In this document: piece after piece, positions 1 through 9,344 of the stretch
Numbering within the stretch: position 1 is the first letter of the stretch
Layout of the letters: every line of letters begins with the position of its first letter
NCBI RefSeq assembly: GCF_043641665.1
Contig: NC_092186.1
Span: 24,796,001 to 24,860,000 of the forward strand
Length of the DNA: 64,000 bases
Direction: 5' to 3'
From: Enoplosus armatus
Lineage: Eukaryota; Chordata; Actinopteri; Centrarchiformes; Enoplosidae
Notes under the pieces: generated by a model
Seen by the model: the letters and a program-made list of their open reading frames with translations, nothing else
Told to the model about the DNA's origin: nothing
Databases searched by the model: none
Made by a program: the position numbers and the translations under genes

Positions 1-1479
1 ATTTTTTTTCGCTTTGAATTTGCGCACGGATAAAACCTAAAATTGAAAGAAGTGAGATATTTCCGTGTCACAGCAACCTGTAGTTCCTTTTTTTTTTTTT
101 TGTCAGGGCTTACTTGGGTTATTCCATTTACAAGCATCAACCCAACATTCTTCTCTTTTGACTAGTCAAATTGAGCACTGAATTCTCTTTGTATGCAGCT
201 TTTTTTTTTTTTTTGCCTTTTGTTATCATCACAATCACTCATTGATCTCTCCCAGTAGAAATGAGAAGTGCACTTTCAGTTGTCCATCATCCAAGTTCTG
301 CATTTTTGTAATAGTGGAGGTTATCAAAGTTACCTCCAAAGTTTGATGGTATTACAATGATGTTACAGTGTAAATCAGGATATAGGTAATGGATTGGGCA
401 CAATTTCTACGCCCTGCTACATAAAGTGGCTATTTGATTTCCGGTGTTTACTCCTCTGTGTAGTCATCATGGGGAACCTCCACACATACAAAGAGTCGGT
501 TTAGATGAGCAGCAAGAAGAGGAGTCGTGTTCAATTTCACTTTCATATAGCTTTTGAGTCACCGGAATGCAGCCTTGTACCCAACTGACAATAGATTGCA
601 AACTCATTCTCCAGTTCAGGCTGAATGAGTTTCAATTTAGGGTGTGCATTATTGATCCAAAGGGAAACACAGCCAGCTTCCCCCCCCAAAGTCCGGCTCT
701 TGTACCGTTTATCACGTTTACCAGCCAGTTTCCGCTTGTGACGGGCAGGGTTCCGCCTGAGTTGCACCTTACTGTTAAACACAGCACAAATGATGTGGCA
801 GGTTGAAACAAGGGAAACACAAACACACAGCGTGGGGGCTAATTTTGTGACAGCTTAGCCCACGCAACAGTGAAATTGAGAGAGGATTAAATTAGTTTAC
901 TTCCCGACTGTACTGTATGCCTAATCCCAAAGTTTGTATGCAGCTCAACCTTCCAGAAAATTATTTCACACAAAACGCTACTGAGGGACCAGTTTGGTAC
1001 TAAGTTTAGTTGGCTGTGGGTGCAAACTGCCACAGGCAATCAGTTTCTGCACACTGTAAGTCATGTTCATTGTCAGACTGTCTGAGGACATTAGTTCGAG
1101 CTCAACACTCACGGAGGAAATGTACATTCACTTTCGGTGCAAGTGGTTACACCGGCGTTTCCGTGGATACACTCAGATTCTGCTTTAAAATGTCAACCTG
1201 CTCAGACTCACATTTGTGCAACAGGCGCTGCATGCAAATTTGCCGAGGAATTTCTTGTTTCTTGTGTTGTCGAGAAAACATCGCCATGTCAAATGGAATC
1301 ATATTTTCTCGCCCCATGTTTATAGATGAGCTGTTTAGCAGTGCTAAGCCCATATCCCTTGCTTCTGTCAGCGAGGAATTCAACCACACAAAGCACAGAA
1401 TAAAGCGCACGTGACTTTAAATAAAGCAGCGAGGCCATTGTGGCGGTTTTCTGTGAAAACAAACAAAAAAGACAAGACA

Positions 1480-1690
1480 CAAGATCAGCCGCAGTGCACG
1501 AGATCCAAAGGAGCTTTGCGAGAGATTAGAAGTGGGCCCGGAGTCAAAGCAGAGACAAATGTGCTAATTACTTTTCCCACCGACTCCATTGTTTTGATAG
1601 AGCCAAACCATGACATGAGGTGGGAGGAGCGCAAGATGACAAATGCGCAACACCTGCGGATACATAGAGACAGACAGGTAAGTACGTTCC
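1480..1690 (+). other. Possible exon or conserved element with a consensus splice donor
   Basis: This segment is open in one plus-strand frame and ends at CAG|GTAAGT (junction at 1677/1678), an exact match to the vertebrate donor consensus. It also contains AT-rich homeodomain-like words such as CTAATTAC near 1563. I do not recognise the peptide, and no convincing acceptor with a pyrimidine tract precedes it. It could be an exon of a non-coding transcript, a conserved regulatory element, or chance: an exact 9-mer donor is expected about once per 260 kb per strand in random sequence. Confidence 0.15.
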
Positions 1691-2108
1691 TCAGTGTCTC
1701 CAAAGCTCACGCGCACAGGCCTACTTTGTTGTTTTATTCCTTTTACACTGCCTGCTTTGCATATTTTCATCCGCCTAGTGCTCTTCAGTATTTGACATTT
1801 GTCTGGCGCCGAGCGAAGCAGTCAAAAACATCAGAGTCGGTTTGAAACGGTCGTGTGAACCCCAAAGAAACATAAAAAATGGAGGCAAAAACTGAAAGCA
1901 GACACTTGTCGTCTGAATCCCTTCCCCCCATGGGAATAAACTACCAGCGTTCTGGAAAAAAAAAAACATTGTTATTAAATTGGAATTAAGTCTGGATCTT
2001 TACCAATATGCCGTAATGACGAGCCAATTCAAGTTAGCTGGCAGTGACAGCTTTTGGCCACGTTAAGCAATTAACAAACGCTGTGTTGGTGCGCGCACGT
2101 GTGTTAAA

Positions 2109-2127
2109 TGTGTGTGTGTGTGTGTGT
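2109..2127. repeat. Short (TG)n microsatellite
   Basis: About nine TG units, flanked by unique sequence. Likely polymorphic but short. Confidence 0.85.
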
Positions 2128-2966
2128 TTGTGCAGCACTGCTGCTCTGTGCTTTGCTAAAGGAGTAGAAATGAAACACCCGTCCTCAAAGGGAATTTCTC
2201 TTTTACTAGATTGCCAAGTCCCACCCCTCTGATTCAGCACTCTCACTCAGAGGTTTCGATGGCATTCAACCAAAGACTTAATGCTGCCAAAAAATGTCCT
2301 CCTAATGTTTATATTAGCTTACATTAGGAAATCTGTCTCGTGACATTATAATATGGATAGCACCACGGAAAACACGCGAAGCTCCTCAGACGCACAGAAA
2401 TCATTCAAATGATTCAAATTGACAAGAGGAAACACTGGTTCATCTTAAAAATCTCGTCTGGCTCGGCTTAAGAACAGTTCCACGTTAATGTGGCTTCATG
2501 ATCATGATAACCTCTCTTTGTCACATTGTGCTCATACTCCACCTATTACTCTGACGTATCTGCAATCCATAAAAAAAAAACAGCTGACACCTGCTGATAC
2601 CGCCAACATTTTTCTGGGAAAGGAAAATGGACGAGACAGCCACGATGTCTGCGAGATGTTAGCCCACTATGGTTTTGTGCACCGGAGGAGAATCTGCGGA
2701 TCTCTGCAGCTGCCTTATTTGTATTGGGCAGGAGCGCATGTTGTGCATAAGGCGGAAACAAACCCCCTAGAGTACCACCAGCTGTACACCACATATGCCT
2801 CGTGCCTCGCACACAACATGCATCCAAAATATGACACTTTCTTTTGGAACATAAAACTCATATCGGGGCGAGAGTGTGCATTTACTTACTTGTCAGTCAT
2901 TTTGAAACCCCCTCATGTGGATTGTCGTGATTTTATCTCCAGGCTGTTTCTGATTCATGTATTTTT

Positions 2967-3212
2967 GGCAGCGTGGTGGCTCCGTGGTTTGCGCTATTTG
3001 GCTCACCACGAGAAAGTCCCAAGATTGCATGTGCTACTTTTATTCTGCATGGGTTCCCTGCAGTTGCTCCAATTTCAAAAAAAAAAAAGACTCGTTATTG
3101 GCCTTGACCAAGGTGCTGTCCTCAAAACTGAGTAGGTCCCTGGGTGCTGCTGGACAATGTCTGCTCACTGCCCACGAAGATGGGTCAGAAACAGAGAATG
3201 ACTTTCCCTGCA
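2967..3212 (+). mobile_element. Degenerate tRNA-derived SINE
   Basis: The head, starting GGCAGCGTGGTGGCTCCGTGG, matches the remembered 5' consensus of fish tRNA-derived SINEs (GGCAGCACGGTGGCTCAGTGG type). It is followed by diverged CACGAGAAAGTCCC, equivalent to the usual CAGCAAGAAGGTCCC. After a short A-run comes the usual tail: TCCCTGGGTGCTGC, then CTCACTGCCCACGAAGATGGG and CAGAAACAGAGAATGACTTTCCCTG. Head and tail lie in the expected order and orientation, so this looks like one old insertion. The box B is eroded, so it should not be transcribed by RNA polymerase III. Family assignment (V-SINE-like) is from memory. Confidence 0.65.
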
Positions 3213-3739
3213 TGCATCAGCAATCTTACATCCCAGGATTTGGATTTCTGTTGACCTGCAAAACACCAAAGAGAAGATGTAGATGTGCGGAAACGTTTGA
3301 TATCTCCGTGGAATTCTCCCGAGAGATCCGACGAAGAACAAAACACAACACACGTGTGTTCTGTAACGTCGCAGCTGAAACCCTTTGAAACAATGTCATC
3401 CACTCGTGTGTTTACAGCACAAAATCTACCACTCACTCGTGTTCTCTGAAAGGCCATTCTCGTAATGCACTTGCTCACCGTATGAAACGTCGTAATGTTC
3501 TGTGATAATGACACGTCTCAAATGACAGTAATGGCAGTGATAAATACACAACAGTAGCAGCAGCGAGGAGAGGCGTTTGATATTTGTATTTATTTGCACG
3601 TAAATACAAGTTACAAGTTAAAATCAAAGGAAAATAACACAGGCAGTGTTTTCAGGGAGAGTAAAAAAAAAAAAGCCTGTATAAACCCGTATGAATTATA
3701 GAAGCCAGTATTTACCGCTGCTCTAACATGTTAAAAAAA

Positions 3740-3975
3740 AATCACAACGCTAACGTGCTGACATTAAGCAGGTGGGATGCGTTGATCGTGTTCGCCATCT
3801 TAGTTTAGTGTGTTAGCATTCTAACATTCGGTATTTAGCGGTAGCACAACGGAGGATGGAGGTCAAAACCAAGTGCTGGCGCTAGATGAAAAGTCAAGAT
3901 TACCAAAGTGATTCAGATGTGTCCTGAGGGGGGGGGCAGCCTCGCTCCTGGCATGGCTGAAAATGTAGGCCAAAG
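3740..3975 (+). repeat. Old dispersed teleost repeat
   Basis: Words such as TGTTAGCATTCTAACATT, TGGCGCTAGATGAAAAGTC and ACCAAAGTGATTCAGATG occur in the same order as in a repeat scattered through many fish genomes. That repeat carries alternating GCTAAC/GTTAGC words and then a GTGGCGCTAGATGAAAAG core. The copy is clearly diverged and its ends are not defined. I do not assert a transposon class. It ends near a run of nine G at about 3929. Confidence 0.5.
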
Positions 3976-4439
3976 TCTTTTTTAAACATGTCAAATTAGC
4001 GTTCCATGAATTAGAACTTCTTATTGAAGACTGACTGCTAGGGGAGGATACATTTTAAATGACTGTCCTTTTTAATTGAGGGTGAATCTGTGAATTAGTT
4101 GGAGGAGGAAAAAAAAAAAAAAGAAGAGGCATCCCTCTCTGAATTGTATCTTGTGTGTGAAAGTGGTGTCGCTGACGCTCGTCGTGTTGCACCAGCTCAG
4201 TTCCTTCAGTGGCAGCAGCTGAAAAAAACATCACCCTCGAGAGGAAAACTGTTTTATTAATTGAAGATACTTGGAAAAAGTAGCTCAAGCTGCTCCGCCG
4301 GAAAGTAATCACATCTGCATCTGCAGTGTTATATAATAGAAAGTCCAATGACAGCCAAAAGAACCCGACACCAGTGAACTCTGTCAACAACAAAAGTGTG
4401 TATTTTTCCACATCTGACTGTTAACGTTGGGAGCAAGAA
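3976..4439. other. Non-coding stretch, no gene recognised
   Basis: AT-rich sequence with an A-run near 4110. A minus-strand open frame here does not resemble any protein I know. Confidence 0.6.
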
Positions 4440-4760
4440 TTGGAATTCCGCCAAAGCGCCCGCTCGATTTACTCGCGCAACTTGTTCCAGTTAGTTAAAC
4501 AGATCTCTCTGCTGCTCCCTCTATGGTGGCAGGAGCGCGCGCAGTAGCAGCAAAGCCCGTGGCATTGCTGTTGTAGTTGCAGTAAGAGCGTGCCGCGCGT
4601 AGCTGAAATTCCTTGTTGCATTTTCATGAGCGCGCGAGGCTGTGCTGCAGCAGCTAAGGTCTGTGGGTGAAAACTAACGAGTCCGTTTGGGCTGCATATC
4701 TGGGGCCAAGCCTCTCTCGCACCAGCTGGTAGATGTAATTAATACGTAAAGAAACCTGTT
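4440..4760. promoter_or_regulatory. CpG-rich patch, possible regulatory element or promoter
   Basis: I count about 22 CpG dinucleotides in roughly 320 bases, near the number expected from base composition, whereas the surrounding sequence is clearly CpG-depleted. Clusters such as CTCGCGCAAC, GGAGCGCGCGCAG, GTGCCGCGCGTAG and GAGCGCGCGAGG stand out. The patch ends in a TGTAATTAATACG word. No convincing start codon with a splice donor was seen, so a first exon is not claimed. It may be an unmethylated enhancer or a distal promoter. Confidence 0.3.
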
Positions 4761-5035
4761 CGTGGCATAGCGTGATCGCCGTCCTGTCAAAGAATTAGAA
4801 TAAAGAAAGACGTGCGATCCCAAACAGCTGCAGTAGGAGCTTCACATTCATTTTTGACTTCCAAATCACCACCTCCTACATTCGGAGCGGCAACGTATTT
4901 AATAAACATAGCCACCTTTTCCCTGGCACAGATAAAATCTCATCTGAATAGTTCATCTAATTTATTCACATTTATGTTATGAGAGAGCCATGCCTGAGTG
5001 CCAATAAATGAGCTTAGTTGCTTGAACCTCTGAAG

Positions 5036-5128
5036 GCCAGCCAGTGAAGTGGGTAAGCCTATCATTAGGCTCACTCTGAATGCCCGACTGAAAAGGATGA
5101 AACCTGGATACCTGCAAAAGAAGGCAAC
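5036..5128 (+). repeat. Diverged direct repeat, copy 1
   Basis: Shares GCCAGCCAGTGA at its start, then CTGAATGCC, and ends in TGGATACCTGCAAA. These words recur in the same order 373 bases downstream in copy 2. The copies differ by many substitutions and small indels, so the duplication or double insertion is old. It may be part of an interspersed repeat I cannot name. Confidence 0.45.
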
Positions 5129-5408
5129 AGGTTTCAGAGGCGTCGAGCAAAAACACACCCAACAGGGTAAAGGGAATGCACTGATACCGTGCCCTGCGCG
5201 CTCTAAAGTAGACATGACTGTGCTAAAAGTACGGCCAAAAGTGGAAGGAACTGATCAAAAGTGCAGACATTCACTCAAGTCAAAAAAAAAAAAAAAAATC
5301 ATCATAAGCAATTATTCACACTTCACATTCCTCTAATTCATACATTAACTTGTGTAGACTTTTGGAACCGGTTAGGTTAACATGGTTTCTTTGCTGGCGC
5401 TTCCAAAC

Positions 5409-5503
5409 GCCAGCCAGTGAGAAGCTGAGCCTGGCACAACTTCCACCAGAAATCTTGCTTTGAATGCCAGAGGAACATGATGGGAGGTGGATGCCTGCAA
5501 AGT
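5409..5503 (+). repeat. Diverged direct repeat, copy 2
   Basis: Contains GCCAGCCAGTGA, TTTGAATGCCAG and TGGATGCCTGCAAA in the same order and spacing as copy 1 at 5036-5128. It sits just upstream of a pure G run and a CA array. Confidence 0.45.
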
Positions 5504-5522
5504 GCGCCAGAAGGGGGTGGGT

Positions 5523-5541
5523 GGGGGGGGGGGGGGGGGGG
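5523..5541 (+). repeat. Pure G run, 19 bases
   Basis: An uninterrupted run of G. Such runs are slippage-prone, can form G-quadruplexes, and are a common place for assembly length error. Confidence 0.95.
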
Positions 5542-5688
5542 TGATATACCTGGCATGGGAGCTGAGAGAGCAACTCTTTGTCTGCACTCACTGCTCTCTG
5601 TTGCTGCTTAAAGCTGGAGATGAACAGGTGCTGCGCTGCACCGGGTGGTTTCGGAGCAAATCTGGGCATACGTCAAGGGAGACACCGT

Positions 5689-5689
<1 letters not shown>

Positions 5690-5733
<44 letters not shown>
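5690..5733. repeat. (CA)22 microsatellite
   Basis: A pure CA dinucleotide array of about 44 bases, typical of fish genomes and likely length-polymorphic. Confidence 0.97.
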
Positions 5734-5735
<2 letters not shown>

Positions 5736-6065
5736 GCTCCTCAGAGTATTCATTATTTTTACAGGTATATTTTTCCAGGCCAGTTTTATATGTGCGATAC
5801 TGTTTCCTTTTGCTTCCATTTCCATTTGCACTAGTCCTCTGTCTGATAGACCTGTCTCATTTTAAAACCCATAAAGCCACTGTCATGGCCACTGTAGCAG
5901 CCCCCGTCGCGCCTCCACCCTGCAGCCACACCGCAGAGGCCACTGCTGTCGGCTCTCGCTTCAAGTCATGTTTATGCAGAACTGGCCCGAGCAGAGTCAA
6001 CGGTGGGGAACAAAAGTTTTCTGCAGCTTCTGGGGTTGTCAGGATCAAATCTATGCCTTTCATGA

Positions 6066-6114
6066 CAATAATAACAAAGACACATCATACAGATTCAGTT
6101 CATCCAGATCACAA

Positions 6115-6160
<46 letters not shown>

Positions 6161-6191
6161 TTGTTTGTATGATGTGTCTTTGTTATTATTG
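6066..6191. repeat. 126-bp palindrome enclosing a (TA)22 array
   Basis: The arms at 6066-6091 and 6166-6191 are perfect 26-base inverted repeats (left arm begins CAATAATAACAAAGACAC). Inside them ACAAGTA and TACTTGT flank a pure TA array at 6116-6159. A 19-base block, 6092-6110, is present only on the left side. The whole unit could extrude as a cruciform or fold as a long RNA hairpin. There is no open frame of interest in it. Confidence 0.9.
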
Positions 6192-6513
6192 TTATTATTT
6201 TGTAAGTTGACATACACATAGCATTTACAGCTACGTTGAACAGCGAGATGACTTGTCTGGTCTGGAACCATCTAGCAGATAGTTTTGTGAGCCCAGGTCT
6301 TTGAGAAATCCCACCTCAAAGCCACCCCTCAATCACCTCTCCAAAGCAATGGAGGTAAATTGGAATTGAATTTTTCAAAGACGTGAAAAATCACATTTGA
6401 AAAAAACGAATTTCCTACAAATGTGCCTCATTTGTGAGCACCTCACATAAAATTCCTTTCAACTCCATTGTCTGGCAGTAATTTCAGTGATTGATATCTA
6501 GCTAGCTATACCA
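6192..6513. other. Non-coding stretch, nothing recognised
   Basis: Unremarkable AT-rich sequence between the palindrome and the TA array that precedes the Tc1-like element. Confidence 0.6.
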
Positions 6514-6538
6514 ATATATATATATATATATATATATA
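6514..6538. repeat. (AT)n microsatellite at transposon insertion site
   Basis: About 12 AT units run directly into the left end of the Tc1-like element. Tc1/mariner elements insert at TA, so the array may have been the target, or may have grown from the duplicated TA. Confidence 0.9.
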
Positions 6539-7070
6539 CAGTGCTTAACACATTTATTAGACCACCTGTCATAAAAATGAGAAAACACAAACATTTAAGA
6601 AATCTGTCAAAAACTTGTTTCAAACTAAAAATTGTATCGTTATTTATTAGGCAAACAACAAACTGGAACAACTAAATAGTCCTTATTCACATATATTAAC
6701 CAGAAATCTTAATATTCTGTACGACCTCCTTTGGCCCTGATAACAGTTTGCATTCTTTGCAACCACTAAAACAAATGTTTCTGTTCAGGAATGCAAGTAA
6801 ATAACTGTGATTTGGCATCTCAATCAAAAAATAATAACGTGCTTTACTATTTTCTTTCTGCTTTTTTGTAAAACAGTAATAATATATAACAATAATTCTA
6901 TTTTAGCATTAAAGATATCACTTTGATTAAAGAGCTTGGCTTACACGTACTGGTGGATTAACCATTACAGAAACATCAAATATTTTGGTCATCAGCAATA
7001 CTGTTCATTTAGGGCAGCGGTGGCAAACACCTTACACTGGGTGGGGGTCTAATACATTTGTTAAGCACTG
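6539..7070 (-). mobile_element. Internally deleted Tc1/mariner-like element
   Basis: The element begins CAGTGCTTAACACATTTATT and ends in the inverted counterpart AATACATTTGTTAAGCACTG. The terminal inverted repeats are about 30 bases with a few mismatches. TA flanks both ends, as expected of Tc1/mariner insertion. At 532 bases it is about one third of a full Tc1 element. On the minus strand it keeps only the last codons of the transposase (described separately), so it is a deletion derivative that would need transposase in trans. Divergence of the ends suggests an old, probably immobile copy. Confidence 0.85.
6709..6765 (-). pseudogene. Transposase C-terminal remnant (Tc1-like)
   Basis: Read on the minus strand this encodes WLQRMQTVIRAKGGRTEY followed by a stop, the kind of C-terminus (…VIxAKGGxTxY-stop) seen in fish Tc1-like transposases. 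An in-frame stop lies just upstream, and no catalytic DDE residues remain in the element. The rest of the coding region is missing, which shows that the element arose by internal deletion of an autonomous copy. It fixes the original reading direction as minus. Confidence 0.8.
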
Positions 7071-7085
7071 TATATACGCATTATA

Positions 7086-7108
7086 CGTAATATATACTAT
7101 ATATTACG
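7086..7108. repeat. Short perfect hairpin beside the Tc1-like element
   Basis: CGTAATATAT and ATATATTACG are perfect inverted repeats separated by three bases. They lie 16 bases beyond the transposon end. In AT-rich DNA a 10-bp stem could arise by chance. Confidence 0.6.
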
Positions 7109-8599
7109 CGTGCAAGGAAGCTCTTGCCGCGGTTCATCTTCACACAGCCGGCCTGGGGGCCCTTACAGTACACTTACAGCAGCAGGGAGTATAGAGTGAG
7201 TCCCAAGAGTATCCCACAGGGAGGAAAAACAAACCCTGGAAGTCAGATTGAGGACCCCAAAAACAAACACGCCATGAGTGTGCTCTCGCTGTGACCAGAA
7301 AACATTACAAATGAGCTGTTTTATGCTGCAGCAGATAAAGGGAAACAAAAAAGCAGGCCGAGCCACCAAATGTCCTGCCGTACGTTTTACACACAACAGT
7401 TACATAATGAGATAATTAATAAAGCAAATGAATGCATTATTTAACACAGTCGGTTCCATAACCTATGGGCGATATGAATTTGAAGTAGCATCACGGAATG
7501 TGTTTTTGAAAAAGCAGTTTGTGTTTGTCTGCCTCATCGCGATGCACAAAAACGTGTCAGTTATGTTTCGTCTTTTGAGTTATTGAGCTTGCAAAACGTG
7601 TCTACGCACAGACTGGTGACAAGCATCGCCATGACGACATCATTTGCTACATAAATGAAGAACGATTAAGATGAATTATTAGCAGCCACGAAGACACAAA
7701 ACTGGGTGATGTAGAGATTGCCAGGCAGGTGTTGAAAGTTCACAGATAATAAGATGTGTATGCAGCGAGAACATTAGTTGTGTTGTGAGTGGGACTAAGT
7801 AGAAGTGTCATTAGAAGTATTCAAAGGAAGAAGTTATCAAAAAGGTGCAAAATGTAAATGTTCTCCAGCAGCGTGCCGACCAACACTTAACCATTACAAG
7901 AGGATGTCACGAAAAGGCTAAATATACAAAATCCTTTTAACATGTGATGTGTTATAGTTTGTAGTAGTGAAGTGTGTACAGACGATTATACTCAACATGC
8001 AAAGTTGAAATACTGTTTTAATGTTCTTGCATTGACTGCCTGGGTCCATTCTTCACTATTATTAGCGTTTTAAATTTGGATACCAAGTGTGTTTTGTTTT
8101 TTTTTAACTCTGCACCCTTGTAAAAGAGGGATCCCGTTCAGAGTGTAAATAATCTAACTTGAGTTGAATTGAACTGCAACAATAATAGTAGCAGCAATAG
8201 TGCTGCAGGAGTCCAAAAACCCGGCAGTGAGTCAGCATGTTTACACTTCCGGTTCCCCTCGTCTGGAGGTCAGCTGGTTTCTTGAATGGGTTTTTTGGAG
8301 GGAACCAAGGCGATGCTAACTTGGCTAACCTGGCCTACAAAAACACATCATCCCTGCAGCATGTGCTCTATGGTAGCAGTTGCAGAATCGACAGCAATGG
8401 TAGTAGTAGTAGTAGTAGCAGCTGTAGCAGAATTTATTACAACCACTTTCAAAAGAGCATAATGTGAACTTACGTACGTCTGCGTTCCTGAGTTAAAATG
8501 TGTTTAAACAAAGACAATGACATAAATCGCCCTTGCCCTTGGAAATGTCTCAAATGATCAATCCCAAACGTAACATGGCTCATGAACGCATTACCATAC
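7109..8599. other. Non-coding stretch, no gene recognised
   Basis: I see no recognisable gene or repeat apart from a short TAG array at 8401-8419 and a poly-T run near 8095-8105. Confidence 0.6.
8401..8419. repeat. Short (TAG)n array
   Basis: About six TAG units. The neighbourhood also contains GCAGCTGTAGCAG, so the array is part of a longer imperfect TAG/CAG tract. Confidence 0.8.
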
Positions 8600-8960
8600 A
8601 GCACGCGCGTTCATTTGAGAAATGACGCATCACAGATTCACTTGCCGTTATTATTATCTACTGAGAGGCATAAATATCGAGGATTTAATGCCTGGAAACC
8701 AGGCTGATGTGTAAATCAATACTTTGAGTGCAATTTTGAACCTAAATCTCGGGGTGTGTTGTCTGGACCATAAATTTCATTGTGTAGGGAGCCATTTATG
8801 CACATTTACATGGAGACAGGATGTTGATTGCGGGATTGCAGAGTTACTGAGCGCCCACGATGGGGAAATTTTGAGAGAGGCAAAGCACTAAAGAGTTCAC
8901 AACCACATCCGCATTAGGTCATAAATCTTTCTCGACTGAATAAGCACTCTTTTTTATTCC
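8600..8960. promoter_or_regulatory. Candidate conserved non-coding element
   Basis: Complex, non-repetitive sequence with several CATAAAT/TTTATG words (for example CATAAATATCG, CATAAATTTCATTG, CATTTATGCACATTTA and CATAAATCTTTC). This resembles Hox/Cdx-like TTTATG and POU-like sites and has the texture of vertebrate developmental enhancers. There is no sustained open frame. This is inference only, and conservation could not be tested. Confidence 0.2.
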
Positions 8961-8991
8961 TCTTCCAAATTCATCCTGCCTCCCCCCTCTG

Positions 8992-8993
8992 CG

Positions 8994-9025
<32 letters not shown>

Positions 9026-9058
9026 CATGGCTTTTCTCTCCTCTGTCTCACTGTCTCC

Positions 9059-9094
<36 letters not shown>
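8992..9094. repeat. (CT)n-rich low-complexity tract
   Basis: Two CT arrays (8992-9025 and 9059-9094) are separated by a CT-rich spacer. The purine/pyrimidine asymmetry favours slippage and triplex formation. Confidence 0.95.
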
Positions 9095-9098
<4 letters not shown>

Positions 9099-9324
9099 CT
9101 TTAGTGTCTTTATCGGATAATGAGTGCGATGACAGTAAAAGTTTCATCATCAGCCTCCATCCTATTAGGCTGTTATTGGATCACGTTTGTTTCGGTAAGC
9201 CTTAAGGAGAGAAGAAAGCCAAGCTAAGCCGCGTAGCAAAATAACAGCACAAGACATGCTGTCAGGTTTTGTCTTGGCATTGTCACTCGCAGCAAGTTTG
9301 TATTTAGCTCATCATTGATAGGCC

Positions 9325-9344
9325 ATATATATATATATATATAT
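9325..9344. repeat. (AT)10 microsatellite
   Basis: A pure AT array of 20 bases, followed by an A-run at 9361-9372. Confidence 0.9.

Larger units (their letters stand above)
1..2966. other. Non-coding stretch, no gene recognised
   Basis: I see no recognisable protein, RNA gene or intact transposon here. Poly-T runs lie near 88-100 and 199-214. Short open frames occur on both strands around 540-830 and 1010-1845, but none resembles a known protein. The part from about 1480 to 1690 is described separately. A plus-strand open frame from 2488 runs on into the SINE at 2967, which argues against it being a gene. Confidence 0.6.

Noticed and set aside
4055..4411. 118-codon minus-strand frame
   Set aside because: Phenylalanine/leucine-rich, passes through an A/T run, and has no recognisable family.
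5645..6172. 175-codon plus-strand frame
   Set aside because: It is kept open by the CA and TA arrays (poly HT and IY), with no real coding content.
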